Notes under the pieces: model-generated
What the model saw: the letters and a program-made list of their open reading frames with translations, nothing else
The model's database searches: none
What the model was told of the DNA's origin: nothing
In this document: positions 29,178-37,816 of the stretch, piece after piece
Position numbering within the stretch: position 1 is the stretch's first letter
Layout: each line of letters opens with the position of its first letter
Source: Modestobacter sp. DSM 44400
Lineage (GTDB): Bacteria; Actinomycetota; Actinomycetes; Mycobacteriales; Geodermatophilaceae
Assembly: GCF_900107175.1 (NCBI RefSeq)
Contig: NZ_FNOZ01000004.1
Coordinates: forward strand, 62,001 to 126,000
Direction of reading: 5' to 3'
DNA: 64,000 bases
Made by a program: the position numbers and the translations under genes

Positions 29178-29244
29178 GGCAACCGCCCCGCCCCGCCCAC
29201 GAGAGCCGCCCACTCGATCACCAGGTCGTACCTTCGCTGCTGGT

Positions 29245-29676
29245 CTATCGCTCGCCTCGCACATCTGGCGATTCCGGTTGCGGCTGGTCGGTCCTGGCCC
29301 CCCGTGAGCGGGCCACGGCGACGTGACAGAGCGCGCCGAAGCCGATCGCCAGGGCGGCGAAGAAGGCGGCGGTGGAACCGTTGCCGCCCAGCCAGTTCCA
29401 GCTGCGGCCTGCCTGGACCAGTTGCAGGAGGCTCACCGCACCGCTGAGGCCGCTGGCGGCGGCGAGGAGCGACGCGCGTCCGAGGCGGGTGCCGAGAACC
29501 CCGAGGAGGGCCACCACCACCAGTGCCGCGACAGCGGCCGGGGGCACCGTGACGAAGCGCACCGCGTCGTTGCCGGGCACCACGGCGGACACGGTCGCCA
29601 CCCCGGCGGCGGCACTGAGGCCGTAGCCGGCCTGGAAGAGCTGGCGCCGTCCCGTCTCTGGGTCGGGGGCGTTCAC
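29245..29676 (-). CDS. Small four-helix membrane protein, last gene of the radical SAM operon
   Basis: 143 aa, not recognised. Four hydrophobic segments: LSAAAGVATVSAVV, PAAVAALVVVALLGVLG, LLAAASGLSGAVSLLQLV and STAAFFAALAIGFGALCHVAVA, with a charged C-terminal tail. GTG 29676 overlaps the DoxX stop codon by 4 bp (GTGA), so it is translationally coupled to DoxX and probably acts with it in the membrane. Confidence 0.72.
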   Translation of the reverse strand: MNAPDPETGRRQLFQAGYGLSAAAGVATVSAVVPGNDAVRFVTVPPAAVAALVVVALLGVLGTRLGRASLLAAASGLSGAVSLLQLVQAGRSWNWLGGNGSTAAFFAALAIGFGALCHVAVARSRGARTDQPQPESPDVRGER

Positions 29677-30224
29677 GACACCCTCAGCAGCACGCGTGCC
29701 ACCCGGCCCGGCGATCGCCGCCACACCGGTCGCAGCTGGCCGTCCATGCCGGCGCTCCGACCGGCCGCCGTGGTCAGCACGACGACGTGGGCCGCGAACA
29801 TCAGGTAGTACGACCACGGCCACTCGTTCGGCGCGTTCAGCACCGACAGGGTGATGGCTGTGGTCTGGACGATGCCCATGGCGGCCCAGAACCGGGTGGC
29901 CAGTCCGACCAGGAGAAAGGCCCCGATGCTGGCTTCGAGCAGCAAGGTCAGGTAGCCGAAGAAGACGAAGTGAGGGAGCACGAGGTTCTCGATCAACCAA
30001 CTGAACGGCGGCAGGACGGGGTGGTCGACCGCGTACCTGGTGTACCTGAACAGTCCCCGGCCCGCTTCCTGCCCGAAGTCCGGCGGGGTCTTCCAGCCCA
30101 CGCCCTGGATCCACAGCAGACCGAGTGCGATCCGGACGGCCGCGAGCGTCGCCCGGGCGGCCTTCCCTTGGTCAGGCCCCTCGACGGCTGGGGCTGTCAT
30201 CGGGTCGCTCGTCGCTCTGGCCAT
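29673..30224 (-). CDS. DoxX-like membrane protein
   Basis: 183 aa. ALGLLWIQGVGWKTPPDFG, then FGYLTLLLEASIGAFLLVGLATRFWAAMGIVQTTAITLSV and WPWSYYLMFAAHVVVLTTAAGR give the four-helix DoxX/TQO small-subunit pattern. Family members interact with thiosulfate-quinone chemistry or membrane redox complexes; mycobacterial DoxX works with superoxide dismutase and a thiol protein. Third gene of the operon, 66 bp downstream of the radical SAM gene. ATG 30224 with GAGG upstream. Confidence 0.82.
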   Translation of the reverse strand: MARATSDPMTAPAVEGPDQGKAARATLAAVRIALGLLWIQGVGWKTPPDFGQEAGRGLFRYTRYAVDHPVLPPFSWLIENLVLPHFVFFGYLTLLLEASIGAFLLVGLATRFWAAMGIVQTTAITLSVLNAPNEWPWSYYLMFAAHVVVLTTAAGRSAGMDGQLRPVWRRSPGRVARVLLRVS

Positions 30225-30290
30225 GGGACCTCGCCGATCGGGGTGGAAGAGGGTGGTGCAGACACCCGACCGGGTGCCGCTGGATCACGC

Positions 30291-31118
30291 CTAACGGATG
30301 TTGAGGGTGCTGTCCGCGCCCTCCGGCCGGGCGCCGAGGACCGTCAGCATCGCCTGCACCGGCCGCTGGAGCGGGCGGACCGTCCGGGTGAGCAGCAGGT
30401 CGGTGTCGAGCACACCACCGGTGACCGTCGGCCCGAAGGGGGACCAGAATGCGCCGTCCGCGGTGACGGTGAGTTCGGGGGGGAGATCCAGGTACCGGGC
30501 GACCACGCCCATGTCCCCGGTCCGCGCGCGACCACGCCGGAGGATCGGACGGACGATGTGGTCGTCGTCGGTGATACCGAGGTTCCGGTGTAGCGCGCAG
30601 AGCCGGGCGAGGTCGTCGGCGTCCGGGTCCTCGACTGTGGTGGCGATGCGCACGCCGATGCCGTGCCGCAGGAGAGCTGGTACCGCGTCGACCACCTTGC
30701 GGAAGTTCTGCGGCCCGCGCATGACGTCGTTGGCCACGGGGTCGGGGTGGTCCAGCGAGATCTGCAGGGTGACATCGGCGTCGGCAAGCGGAGCCATCCG
30801 GTCGAGCAGCGCCCGCCGGAACAGCGTGCCGTTGGTAAGGACGAGGACGGGCAGCACGCGGGAGAGCTCGAGCAGCAGCTCGGGCATGTGCGGGATGAGA
30901 AAGGGTTCGCCGCCGGTGATCCCCAGCTGGGTGAACCCGAGTGCGCGGGCCTCGTGCGCGAGGTCGACCATGGTGTCCGGGTCGAGTTCGCGCCGGCTGA
31001 CCAGTGGGCCAGACTCGGTGAGGCAGTAGGTGCAGGTCAGGTTGCAGTGGTAGTTGCTGTAGAGCCACAGTCGGTTGCCGAGGGATCCCTTGGCCAGGGC
31101 CTGCGCAAGGGCGGTCAC
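30291..31118 (-). CDS. Radical SAM protein, single [4Fe-4S] cluster, no SPASM domain
   Basis: 275 aa. The CxxxCxxC cluster CNLTCTYC is at residues 25-32, the GGE motif in GITGGEPFLIP near 68, and the SAM/strand motifs VLVLTNGTLF and LQISLDHPDP follow. The C-terminal region has no further Cys cluster, so it differs from SPASM/Twitch peptide-modifying enzymes such as PqqE and MftC. Substrate unknown; no precursor peptide was found next to it. GTG 31118 overlaps the stop of the AhpD-like gene (GTGA), a tightly coupled pair. Confidence 0.88.
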   Translation of the reverse strand: MTALAQALAKGSLGNRLWLYSNYHCNLTCTYCLTESGPLVSRRELDPDTMVDLAHEARALGFTQLGITGGEPFLIPHMPELLLELSRVLPVLVLTNGTLFRRALLDRMAPLADADVTLQISLDHPDPVANDVMRGPQNFRKVVDAVPALLRHGIGVRIATTVEDPDADDLARLCALHRNLGITDDDHIVRPILRRGRARTGDMGVVARYLDLPPELTVTADGAFWSPFGPTVTGGVLDTDLLLTRTVRPLQRPVQAMLTVLGARPEGADSTLNIR

Positions 31119-31708
31119 AGGTCCTCCCGGAGCAGGCGTTCCCGCACGTCCAGCGACGTCGGCAGGGCCAACGCGGTGGCGTAGCGGTTGAGCATCACCG
31201 TGGTGGCGACCAGCAGGGTCAGCTCGACCAGGCGGGCATCGTCGACGTCGAGCACCTGCCGCGCCTGCCTGATGTCGGCCTCGGCCCCCTGCGCCACGGC
31301 GTCGCACCAGGCGACGAGAGCCCGCTCCTCCTCGGCGGTGAACACGTCACCGACCGGCAGCTCTCCGCGGAGTGCTCGAACTTCCCGCACGTTCAACCCC
31401 GAGTCCAGCGCCACGACGCTGTGCGCCTCGGTGCAGTAACGGCAGCCCATCACCGCAGAGGTGCGCAGGATGACTATTTCCTTCTCGCGCGCCGGTATCC
31501 ACGACGGCCCGAGCACCGCACCGAGGAAGGGAAGGGTGGGGCCCACCAGCTCTGGCACGTGAGCCAGCGAGGCTATGACCGGTCCGGGATCGCCGGAGGA
31601 GAAGTGCTGGCGCAGGAGCAGGCCCGCCGACGCCGCGTCGATGAGCGTGATCCGCGGCGCGCCGCCCGGCCGCGTCGGCACGTCCACGGGCGGTACGGCA
31701 GCGCTCAT
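31115..31708 (-). CDS. AhpD/carboxymuconolactone decarboxylase-like protein
   Basis: 197 aa. The thiol centre CRYCTEAH (Cys89, Cys92, His96) is the AhpD-type CxxCxxxH active site, used in peroxide reduction or disulfide exchange rather than lactone decarboxylation. Flanks REKEIVILRTSAVMG and ALDSGLNVREVRAL fit the family. First gene of a four-gene operon (AhpD-like, radical SAM, DoxX, membrane protein); ATG 31708 has GACGAGGAG 8 nt upstream. Context suggests redox chemistry at or near the membrane. Confidence 0.88.
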   Translation of the reverse strand: MSAAVPPVDVPTRPGGAPRITLIDAASAGLLLRQHFSSGDPGPVIASLAHVPELVGPTLPFLGAVLGPSWIPAREKEIVILRTSAVMGCRYCTEAHSVVALDSGLNVREVRALRGELPVGDVFTAEEERALVAWCDAVAQGAEADIRQARQVLDVDDARLVELTLLVATTVMLNRYATALALPTSLDVRERLLREDL

Positions 31709-32049
31709 GCTCTGACTCCTCGTCCCGGTGACTCCCCATCATCGCCGGGCCGGCGGTGTGCGCGGCACCGGACAGTCAGCTGGATGACCATCCGAGGGCC
31801 GGCCGGTCATGGTGTCCGACCGGCTGCGCCGCGCTGACAGGTACATGGACGTGTCCTGCGGACCGCCGGCGCATGGCTCCGCCATCCGCCGGGAGAGTAC
31901 TCTGGGGATGTCCGGACCGGGCGACCTGTGTCCCCGGGCTCCACTAGTAACTGCCGCCGCGGAACACCGCCCCGACCTCGGTCGGGGGCCTGGAGCTGCG
32001 GATGTGCAAACCGCCGCGAGGCGACCAGCGTCCGGTCCGGACCCGAACG
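31709..32049. other. Intergenic region upstream of the AhpD-like operon
   Basis: 341 bp separate the divergent operon start from the zwf terminator hairpin. I see no convincing ORF: frames open here are Arg/Pro/Gly-rich and lack supported starts. It must hold the promoter of the AhpD-like operon, and any Crp/Fnr box, but no clear Crp-like palindrome could be picked by eye. Confidence 0.5.
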
Positions 32050-32087
32050 CACGAGAGCCCCGTCCATGCGTGGACGGGGCTCTCGTG
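32050..32087 (-). terminator. zwf terminator, 17-bp perfect stem
   Basis: Arms 32050-32066 and 32071-32087 are fully complementary with a TGCG loop. On the minus strand the hairpin starts 15 bp after the zwf stop codon. Confidence 0.85.
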
Positions 32088-32101
32088 CTTTCGGCGGTGG
32101 C

Positions 32102-33523
32102 TCAGCCCTCGGTCTGGCCCAGCAGCCAGCCGCACGGGCCGGGCAGCTCGTTGGCGGCCACCGGCCCCCACGAACCTCCGGCGTAGGGCTGCACCGCCGG
32201 CCGGTCGTCGAGCACCGGCTGGATCGCGGCCCAGGCCGCGGACAGTCCTGCACTGGTGGTGAACAGCGACCGGTCGCCGGTGATCACGTCGTGGATCAGC
32301 GAGACGTAGGGCGGGAGTGGATCGCCACCCGGGATGTCCGCCAGGTCCAGGCTGGTGGTGGCCTCGGCCAGCGACAGGTCTGGCCCGGGCTCCTTGGCGA
32401 TCAGGTGCAGGTCCAGCGATCCGGCGCCGGACAGCGACAGCGACACCACGTTGCCGTACCCGGGCAGCTGGGTGACCGGGCCGTCGGGCTTGTGCAGCAG
32501 CAGGCTCACCCGCTGCTCGCCGGCGGCCAGCTTCTTACCGGTGCGCAGCAGGAAAGGCACGTCCCGCCACCGATCGGTGTCGATCATCAGCCTGGCGGCC
32601 ACGAAGGTGTCGGTCTGCGAGTCGTCGGCCACGCCGTCGATGTCGGTGTAGCCCTCGAACTGCCCCAGGACGACGTCCTGGGGCGTCAGCGGCCGGAAGG
32701 CCGCCAGCACCGACTCGCGGGCGTCCTGCAGGTCGGCCGGCCGCAGCGACACCGGCGGCTCCATGGCCACCTCGGCGGCGACCTGGAACAGGTGGGTGAC
32801 CAGCATGTCCAGGGTGGCGCCGGTGGCGTCGCAGAACTCCGCCCGCTGGGCGACGTCCAGGGTCTCCGGGACGTCGATCTGCACCTGGCGGATGTGCTCG
32901 CGACTCCAGATGTGCTCGAACAGCCCGTTCGCGAAGCGCAGCACGTGCAGGTCCTGGGTGCCCTCCTTGCCCAGGAAGTGGTCGATCCGGAAGACCTGCT
33001 CCTCCTCGAGCACCGACAGCACGAGCTCGTCGAGTTCGCGGAAGGACTCCGGGGAGGTGCCGTAGGGCTTCTCGTAGACCACGCGCGACCCCTTGGCCAG
33101 GCCGTGCTCGGCCAGGCCCCGGGTGATACCGGCGAACGCGGTCGGTGGGATGGCCAGGTAGTGGACCAGCTGCGCCTCCTCGCCGAGGTCCTCGCGGGCC
33201 TCGGCCAGCACGTCGAGCAGGCTGCCGGGGTCGTCGGAGGCGAACCCGCCGCCGGCGAACCGGAGCCGGGAGCTGAACTCGTCCCACGGGCCCTCGTCGG
33301 GGTGCGGGCCGAACTCGGCCAGCGAGTCGTGCACCCGTCCGGCGAAGTCCTCGTGGGACACGTCGCCGCGGCCGTTGCCGACCAGCCGCCAGTCGGCGGG
33401 CAGCAGGCCGTGCTGGGCGAGCTGGTAGAAGGCCGGCAGGACCATCCGGTGCGCGAGGTCGCCGGTGGCCCCGTAGAGCACGAAGACGGTGGGGGGCAGG
33501 TCGGTGCTGCCGTTGTCGGGCAC
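32102..33523 (-). CDS. zwf: Glucose-6-phosphate 1-dehydrogenase
   Basis: 473 aa; oxidises glucose-6-phosphate to 6-phosphogluconolactone, first step of the oxidative pentose phosphate pathway. Coenzyme fold VLYGATGDLAHRMVLPAFYQL, substrate/active-site RIDHFLGKEG with the catalytic His, and YEKPYG are present. It is slightly shorter than the usual 490-515 aa, which fits the second, more divergent actinobacterial G6PD group. GTG 33523 with GAGGAG 5 nt upstream. Stand-alone: no tal, opcA or pgl gene adjacent. Confidence 0.92.
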   Translation of the reverse strand: MPDNGSTDLPPTVFVLYGATGDLAHRMVLPAFYQLAQHGLLPADWRLVGNGRGDVSHEDFAGRVHDSLAEFGPHPDEGPWDEFSSRLRFAGGGFASDDPGSLLDVLAEAREDLGEEAQLVHYLAIPPTAFAGITRGLAEHGLAKGSRVVYEKPYGTSPESFRELDELVLSVLEEEQVFRIDHFLGKEGTQDLHVLRFANGLFEHIWSREHIRQVQIDVPETLDVAQRAEFCDATGATLDMLVTHLFQVAAEVAMEPPVSLRPADLQDARESVLAAFRPLTPQDVVLGQFEGYTDIDGVADDSQTDTFVAARLMIDTDRWRDVPFLLRTGKKLAAGEQRVSLLLHKPDGPVTQLPGYGNVVSLSLSGAGSLDLHLIAKEPGPDLSLAEATTSLDLADIPGGDPLPPYVSLIHDVITGDRSLFTTSAGLSAAWAAIQPVLDDRPAVQPYAGGSWGPVAANELPGPCGWLLGQTEG

Positions 33524-33770
33524 GGTGCTCCTCTCAGCGCGGCGGGCAGTCGCCGGGGCGCTCGCGCTGAGGTGTTCCCCGCGGGCGGCGCGGCTATCCC
33601 TGCCGCGGCCAGGATCGTCCCCGCGCCTGTCTGCGGTGCCTGAGGTCCCTCAGGTCGGTGTGAGGTGCCCACCGGCCGCGGGACTGCGTGACCGACCGGT
33701 GCGGCCGACCCCACCTCAGGACGGACGACCGTCCTCCACGTCCCCACCGGACGACACAAAGGTGACGGTC

Positions 33771-33899
33771 ATGACGCTGCGTTACCCCAACGAGGCGCTG
33801 GAAGCCGAACTGGCCTACCGGCGCGAGCTCATCCAGACGGCGGCGCGGCACGGCGGCCGGCGCGGCTCCTGGCTGCCCGGCCGGCGACGGCAGCACTGA
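33771..33899 (+). CDS. Small basic protein of 42 aa
   Basis: MTLRYPNEALEAELAYRREL continues to a Gly/Arg-rich end (LPGRRRQH). ATG 33771 has AAAGGTGA 5-7 nt upstream, codons are strongly GC3-biased, and a 64-bp palindromic terminator lies downstream in the right place. These three signs support a real gene. An amphipathic helix followed by a basic tail is the only structural statement possible; function unknown. Confidence 0.6.
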   Translation: MTLRYPNEALEAELAYRRELIQTAARHGGRRGSWLPGRRRQH

Positions 33900-33963
33900 G
33901 CACGTCGGCGCCGTGCGAGCCGGACCTGTCGCGAGGCCGTGCCACGATCGGTGACGTGCCGCA

Positions 33964-34027
33964 TTGCACGCTCTTCTGCTGCCTTGCACGCGGTGCACCA
34001 CGTGCAAGGTGTCCGAAGAGCGTGCAA
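33964..34027. terminator. 64-bp nested palindrome between convergent genes
   Basis: Outer arms TTGCACGCTCTTC (33964-33976) and GAAGAGCGTGCAA (34015-34027) and an inner 28-bp near-perfect palindrome (33982-34009) share the same axis at 33995/33996; only 33977-33981 and one inner pair do not match. It lies between the 42-aa gene (+) and the helicase (-). Likely a bidirectional terminator or a cruciform-forming repeat. Confidence 0.75.
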
Positions 34028-34077
34028 GGCGAGGGAGCGAGCGGCGAAGCGGCTCAGCGGTCCGGAGGACCGCAGTG

Positions 34078-35898
34078 TCACAGCATCGTGCGCAGGCGCT
34101 CCCGCCGGGCGCGGAGCACGTCCACCGGCGCCGAGGCGGACGGCGGTCCGGGCACCGACTGGCGCAGTTGGGTGTGCACCACCGCGTGCGGGGTCGAGGT
34201 CCGCGCCGACACCTTGCTGACCAGCCGGTTGATCTCCCGGCGCAGCTCTGCGGCGTCGCGCCACGATCCGCCGGTCTCGACCTCGGGCAGTTCCTCGACC
34301 AGGTGGCCGTCGTCGTCGGAGTCGTCGGTGTGCCGGTGCTGCGCGATGCGCACTCTCAGCTCGTCGTCACGCTTGGCCAGCAGTTCGGCGGTCTGGGCGG
34401 GGGTGAGTAGCCCGGGGATGCCCAGGAACTCCTCCTCCTCGGCGCCCAGCGGCGCCAGGGTCACCGCCGGGGTGCCCTCGCCGGTGTGCGCCGTCCCGCC
34501 GTGCAGCACGTGCGCGAACCGGGCGTCGGCCTCCAGCGCCTCCCACTGCGGCGCGGCGCCCTCGCGCTCCTCGCGCGGCGGCAGGTCCAGCGCCTCCAGA
34601 TCGTCGTCCTGGGCCGTCTTCGGCGGCGGCAGAACGTGGTTGCGTTCTTCCTCCAGCGACGCGGCCAGCGTCAGGAGCGGCCGCACCGCGGGCAGGAACA
34701 CCGTCGCGGACTCCTGCGGATTGCGTGCCCGCACCACGCGGCCGACGGCCTGGGCGAAGAACAGCGGCGTCCGGTAGGAGGTCATCCAGGCCAGGACCGC
34801 GGCGCGGGGGATGTCCACGCCCTCGGACACCATCCGCACGCAGACCGCGATCCGCGCCGACCCGGTGGCGAAGCGCTCGATCTTCTTCGACGCCTTCGGG
34901 TCGTCGGAGAGGATCAGCTCCGGGGCCTTGCCGGTCACCCGGCGGACGATCTTGGCGTAGGCCCGGGCGTCGTCCTGGTCGCTGGCCAGCACCAGCCCGG
35001 CCGCGTCCGGGACGCCGGTCTCGCGCAGGTGGGTGATCCGGTCGTCCATCGCCGCGATGACGTGCGGCACCCACTGGCCCTTGGGGTCCAGCGCTGTCCG
35101 CCAGGCCTGCATCTCCACCGACCGGGTGGCGGCCTCCGACAGCGATGCGGCGACCACCTCGCCGGCGGAGTTCCGCCAGCGGGAGGTGCCGGTGTAGGCG
35201 GCGAACACGACCGGCCGGACGACGGCGTCGGCCAGCGCCTCCTTGTAGCCGTAGGTGTAGTCCGCCCGGCTGGCCAGCCCCACGCCGCCCGTGCCGTCGT
35301 CGCCCTCGAAGGTGTCCTCCTCGTAGCGCACGAAGGGGATCCGCTCGTCGGCCTTGGTGCGGAACGGCGTCCCGGTCAGGCACAGCCGGCGGGCGGCGAA
35401 GCTGAACGCCTCCTCGATGGCCTCACCCCAGGACAGGCCGTCACCGGCGTGGTGCACCTCGTCCAGGATGATCAGCGACTTTCCGGCCGTGGCCCGCGCC
35501 GCGTGCAGCATCGGCTTGCCGGCGACCTGCGCGTAGGTGGTCACGTAGCCCTGCGTGCCGGCCCGCACCGGGCCGACCGCGTTGGTCAGCCCGGGGTCCA
35601 GCACGATGCCCATCCGGTCGGCGGCGTCGGCCCACTGCAGCCGCAGGTGGTCGGTCGGGCAGACCACGACCACCCGGGCGACCTCCCGCTTGGCGAGCAG
35701 TCGCTGGGCAAGGGTCAGCGCGAACGTCGTCTTGCCCGCCCCCGGGGTGGCGGTGACCAGGAAGTCCTTGGGCTGCTGCTCCTCGTACTGCGTCAGCGCA
35801 GTCGCCTGCCAGGCCCGCAGGGGCCGGGCCGAGTCGGACTGGGCGGTGGCTGCCGGTGTTGCGCGCGCCAGTGCTGTGTCTCCCATCGCGTGGTCCAT
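34078..35898 (-). CDS. Superfamily 2 DEAD/DEAH-box helicase
   Basis: About 606 aa. Motif I ATPGAGKTTFAL, Ia VVVCPTDHLRLQW, II IILDEVHHAGD (DEVH), III LTGTPFRTK, V RIAVCVRMVSEGVDIPRAAVLAW and VI AQAVGRVVRARN are all visible, followed by a charged C-terminal tail. It resembles the ComFA/UvrB-like and type III restriction group of SF2 and the actinobacterial helicases annotated only by domain. Start ATG 35898 or 35886; 35898 lies 3 bp from an operator-like palindrome. DNA substrate and role unknown. Confidence 0.85.
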   Translation of the reverse strand: MDHAMGDTALARATPAATAQSDSARPLRAWQATALTQYEEQQPKDFLVTATPGAGKTTFALTLAQRLLAKREVARVVVVCPTDHLRLQWADAADRMGIVLDPGLTNAVGPVRAGTQGYVTTYAQVAGKPMLHAARATAGKSLIILDEVHHAGDGLSWGEAIEEAFSFAARRLCLTGTPFRTKADERIPFVRYEEDTFEGDDGTGGVGLASRADYTYGYKEALADAVVRPVVFAAYTGTSRWRNSAGEVVAASLSEAATRSVEMQAWRTALDPKGQWVPHVIAAMDDRITHLRETGVPDAAGLVLASDQDDARAYAKIVRRVTGKAPELILSDDPKASKKIERFATGSARIAVCVRMVSEGVDIPRAAVLAWMTSYRTPLFFAQAVGRVVRARNPQESATVFLPAVRPLLTLAASLEEERNHVLPPPKTAQDDDLEALDLPPREEREGAAPQWEALEADARFAHVLHGGTAHTGEGTPAVTLAPLGAEEEEFLGIPGLLTPAQTAELLAKRDDELRVRIAQHRHTDDSDDDGHLVEELPEVETGGSWRDAAELRREINRLVSKVSARTSTPHAVVHTQLRQSVPGPPSASAPVDVLRARRERLRTML

Positions 35899-35901
35899 CG
35901 T

Positions 35902-35921
35902 GTGTCGGATCGGTCCGACAC
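35902..35921 (-). promoter_or_regulatory. Operator-like 20-bp inverted repeat before the helicase gene
   Basis: GTGTCGGA-TCGG-TCCGACAC: 8-bp perfect arms with a 4-bp spacer, ending 3 bp before ATG 35898. The position over the expected transcription or translation start suggests binding by a dimeric repressor. No regulator gene of obvious match is adjacent. Confidence 0.55.
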
Positions 35922-36071
35922 GCCCAGCCACCCGGGGCACCCGGGTGTGCCGGGATCGGTGTGGCAGGGGGGTCCGCTCAGTCTCCCAGGGCAGCCCCCG
36001 ACGCAGCGGTGCCCGGGGGTGGGAGACGTCACCCTGCCTTCGACCGGCCGGGTGCAGCGGTGACGGGCCGG

Positions 36072-36860
36072 TTACAGCACCTTGGACAGGAAGGCCTGTG
36101 TCCGCTGGTGCTGGGGATCGGTCAGCACCACCTTGGGATCGCCGGCCTCGACGACAGCGCCGTCGTCCATGAACACCAGCGTGTCGCCCACCTCGCGCGC
36201 GAAGCCCATCTCGTGGGTGACGACCACCATGGTCATGCCGTCGGCGGCCAGGCCCCGCATCACGTCCAGGACCTCGCCGACGAGTTCGGGGTCCAGCGCC
36301 GACGTCGGCTCGTCGAACAGCATCAGCTTGGGTTCCATGGCCAGCGCCCGGGCGATCGCCACCCGCTGCTGCTGACCCCCGGAGAGCTGGTTCGGGTAGG
36401 CGTGGACGCGGTCACCCAGCCCCACCCGCTCCAGCAGTTCCTGTCCGCGTGCGCGGGACTCCTGCTTGCCGACGCGCTTGACCCGGGTCGGTGCCTCGAT
36501 GACGTTCTGCAACGCGGTCATGTGCGGAAAGAGGTTGAAGCGCTGGAACACCATGCCGATGTCGCGGCGCTGCGCGGAGACCTCGCGGTCCGGGAGCTCG
36601 TGCAGCTTGCCGCCCCGTTCTCGGTAGCCGACCAGGTGATCGTCCACCCACAGTCGGCCGGAGTTGATCTTCTCCAGGTGGTTGATGCAACGCAGGAAGG
36701 TCGACTTCCCGGACCCGGACGGGCCGATCACGCACAGCACCTCGCGTGCCGCGACCTCCAGGTCGATGCCCTTGAGCACCTCCACATGCCCGAAGCTCTT
36801 GCGGACGCCCTCCGCCTTGACCATCGGCGGACCGACCGGTGCGTCGACGACGTCTCTCAA
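36072..36860 (-). CDS. Polar amino acid ABC transporter ATP-binding protein (GlnQ/HisP type)
   Basis: 262 aa. Walker [17 protein letters not shown]-loop [15 protein letters not shown], signature [15 protein letters not shown] and Walker [17 protein letters not shown] follow the GlnQ pattern. TTG 36860 overlaps the permease stop (TTGA) with GGGGAG upstream; ATG 36824 is an alternative giving 250 aa. Third gene of the operon binding protein-permease-ATPase. Confidence 0.92.
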   Translation of the reverse strand: MRDVVDAPVGPPMVKAEGVRKSFGHVEVLKGIDLEVAAREVLCVIGPSGSGKSTFLRCINHLEKINSGRLWVDDHLVGYRERGGKLHELPDREVSAQRRDIGMVFQRFNLFPHMTALQNVIEAPTRVKRVGKQESRARGQELLERVGLGDRVHAYPNQLSGGQQQRVAIARALAMEPKLMLFDEPTSALDPELVGEVLDVMRGLAADGMTMVVVTHEMGFAREVGDTLVFMDDGAVVEAGDPKVVLTDPQHQRTQAFLSKVL

Positions 36861-37813
36861 TGGGTGCTCCCCACGGCGTCGGCCTCCCGTGCGGCCCGCT
36901 GGGCCCGGGTCTCCCGAGAGCCGAATCCCCGGCTGAATCGCTTCTCCAGGAAGTGCTGGCCCACCATGAGCAGGCTGGACAAGGCCACGTACCAGAGGAT
37001 CGAGGCCACGGCGAGCGGAATGATCTGGAAGGTCCGGCTGCCGATCGCCCGCAGCTGGAAGTTCAGTTCGGAGGTCACCGGTACCGCGATCAGCAGCGAG
37101 GTGTCCTTCAGCATGGCGATGGTCTCGTTGCCGGTCGGCGGAATGATGACGCGCATCGCCTGCGGGAGCACGATGCGGCGCATCGTCGTGCTGCGGCTCA
37201 TGCCGAGGGCCCCGGCCGCCTCGGTCTGCCCGGGGTCCACCGCCTGGATCCCGGCCCGGACGATCTCGGCCATGTACGCGGCCTCGGACAGGACCAGTCC
37301 GATCAGGCCGGCGGTGAACCCGGCGAAGATCTGGTTGCCGTCGAGGCCGAGGAACCGCAGGTCGCCGTCGAGGCCGAGGGCGCCCATCAGCTGACGGTCG
37401 AACGGGATGCCCAGCTCGTAGGTCGCGTACAGCGCGCCGAGGTTGGCGCAGAAGAAGAGCAGCACGATGCGCGGGATGGCGCGGAAGAACCACACGTAGG
37501 TCCAGGCCGCCGCCGACACCACCGGGTTCGGCGACAGCCGCATGACCGCGACCCCGATGCCGAGCACCACGCCGAGCACCATGGCGAGCACGGTCATCAG
37601 CAGCGTCGTCCGGGCACCGCGCAGGACCGGCGGGGCGAACATGTTGTCGACCATGAACCCCCACTGGAACACCGGGTTGGTGACCAGCATGTGGACGAAC
37701 ATCGCGGCCAACACCGCGATGACCGCGGCCGCGACCCACCGGCCGGCGTGCCGGACGGGCACCGCCCGGATCTGCTCGGGCGGTGCCGGTCTGGGGATCG
37801 TGTCGGCGGCCAT
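36857..37813 (-). CDS. Polar amino acid ABC transporter permease (HisM/GlnP type)
   Basis: 318 aa. Amphipathic N-terminus, then helices including [69 protein letters not shown] (the EAA loop contacting the ATPase) and [26 protein letters not shown]. The periplasmic insert [18 protein letters not shown] is longer than usual. Lies 3 bp downstream of the binding-protein gene and overlaps the ATPase gene by 4 bp. Confidence 0.92.
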   Translation of the reverse strand: MAADTIPRPAPPEQIRAVPVRHAGRWVAAAVIAVLAAMFVHMLVTNPVFQWGFMVDNMFAPPVLRGARTTLLMTVLAMVLGVVLGIGVAVMRLSPNPVVSAAAWTYVWFFRAIPRIVLLFFCANLGALYATYELGIPFDRQLMGALGLDGDLRFLGLDGNQIFAGFTAGLIGLVLSEAAYMAEIVRAGIQAVDPGQTEAAGALGMSRSTTMRRIVLPQAMRVIIPPTGNETIAMLKDTSLLIAVPVTSELNFQLRAIGSRTFQIIPLAVASILWYVALSSLLMVGQHFLEKRFSRGFGSRETRAQRAAREADAVGSTH

Positions 37814-37816
37814 CGG

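Noticed and set aside
30291-31118. RiPP maturase with a precursor peptide
   Set aside because: No SPASM/Twitch Cys clusters, no peptide-recognition domain, and no short Cys- or Gly-rich ORF adjacent.
31115-31708. Carboxymuconolactone decarboxylase in aromatic degradation
   Set aside because: The CxxCxxxH thiol centre fits AhpD-type redox proteins, and no protocatechuate pathway genes are near.
31809-32186. Plus-strand frame in the gap before the AhpD-like operon
   Set aside because: It crosses the zwf terminator hairpin and the zwf 3' end, lacks a ribosome site, and looks like random GC-rich translation.
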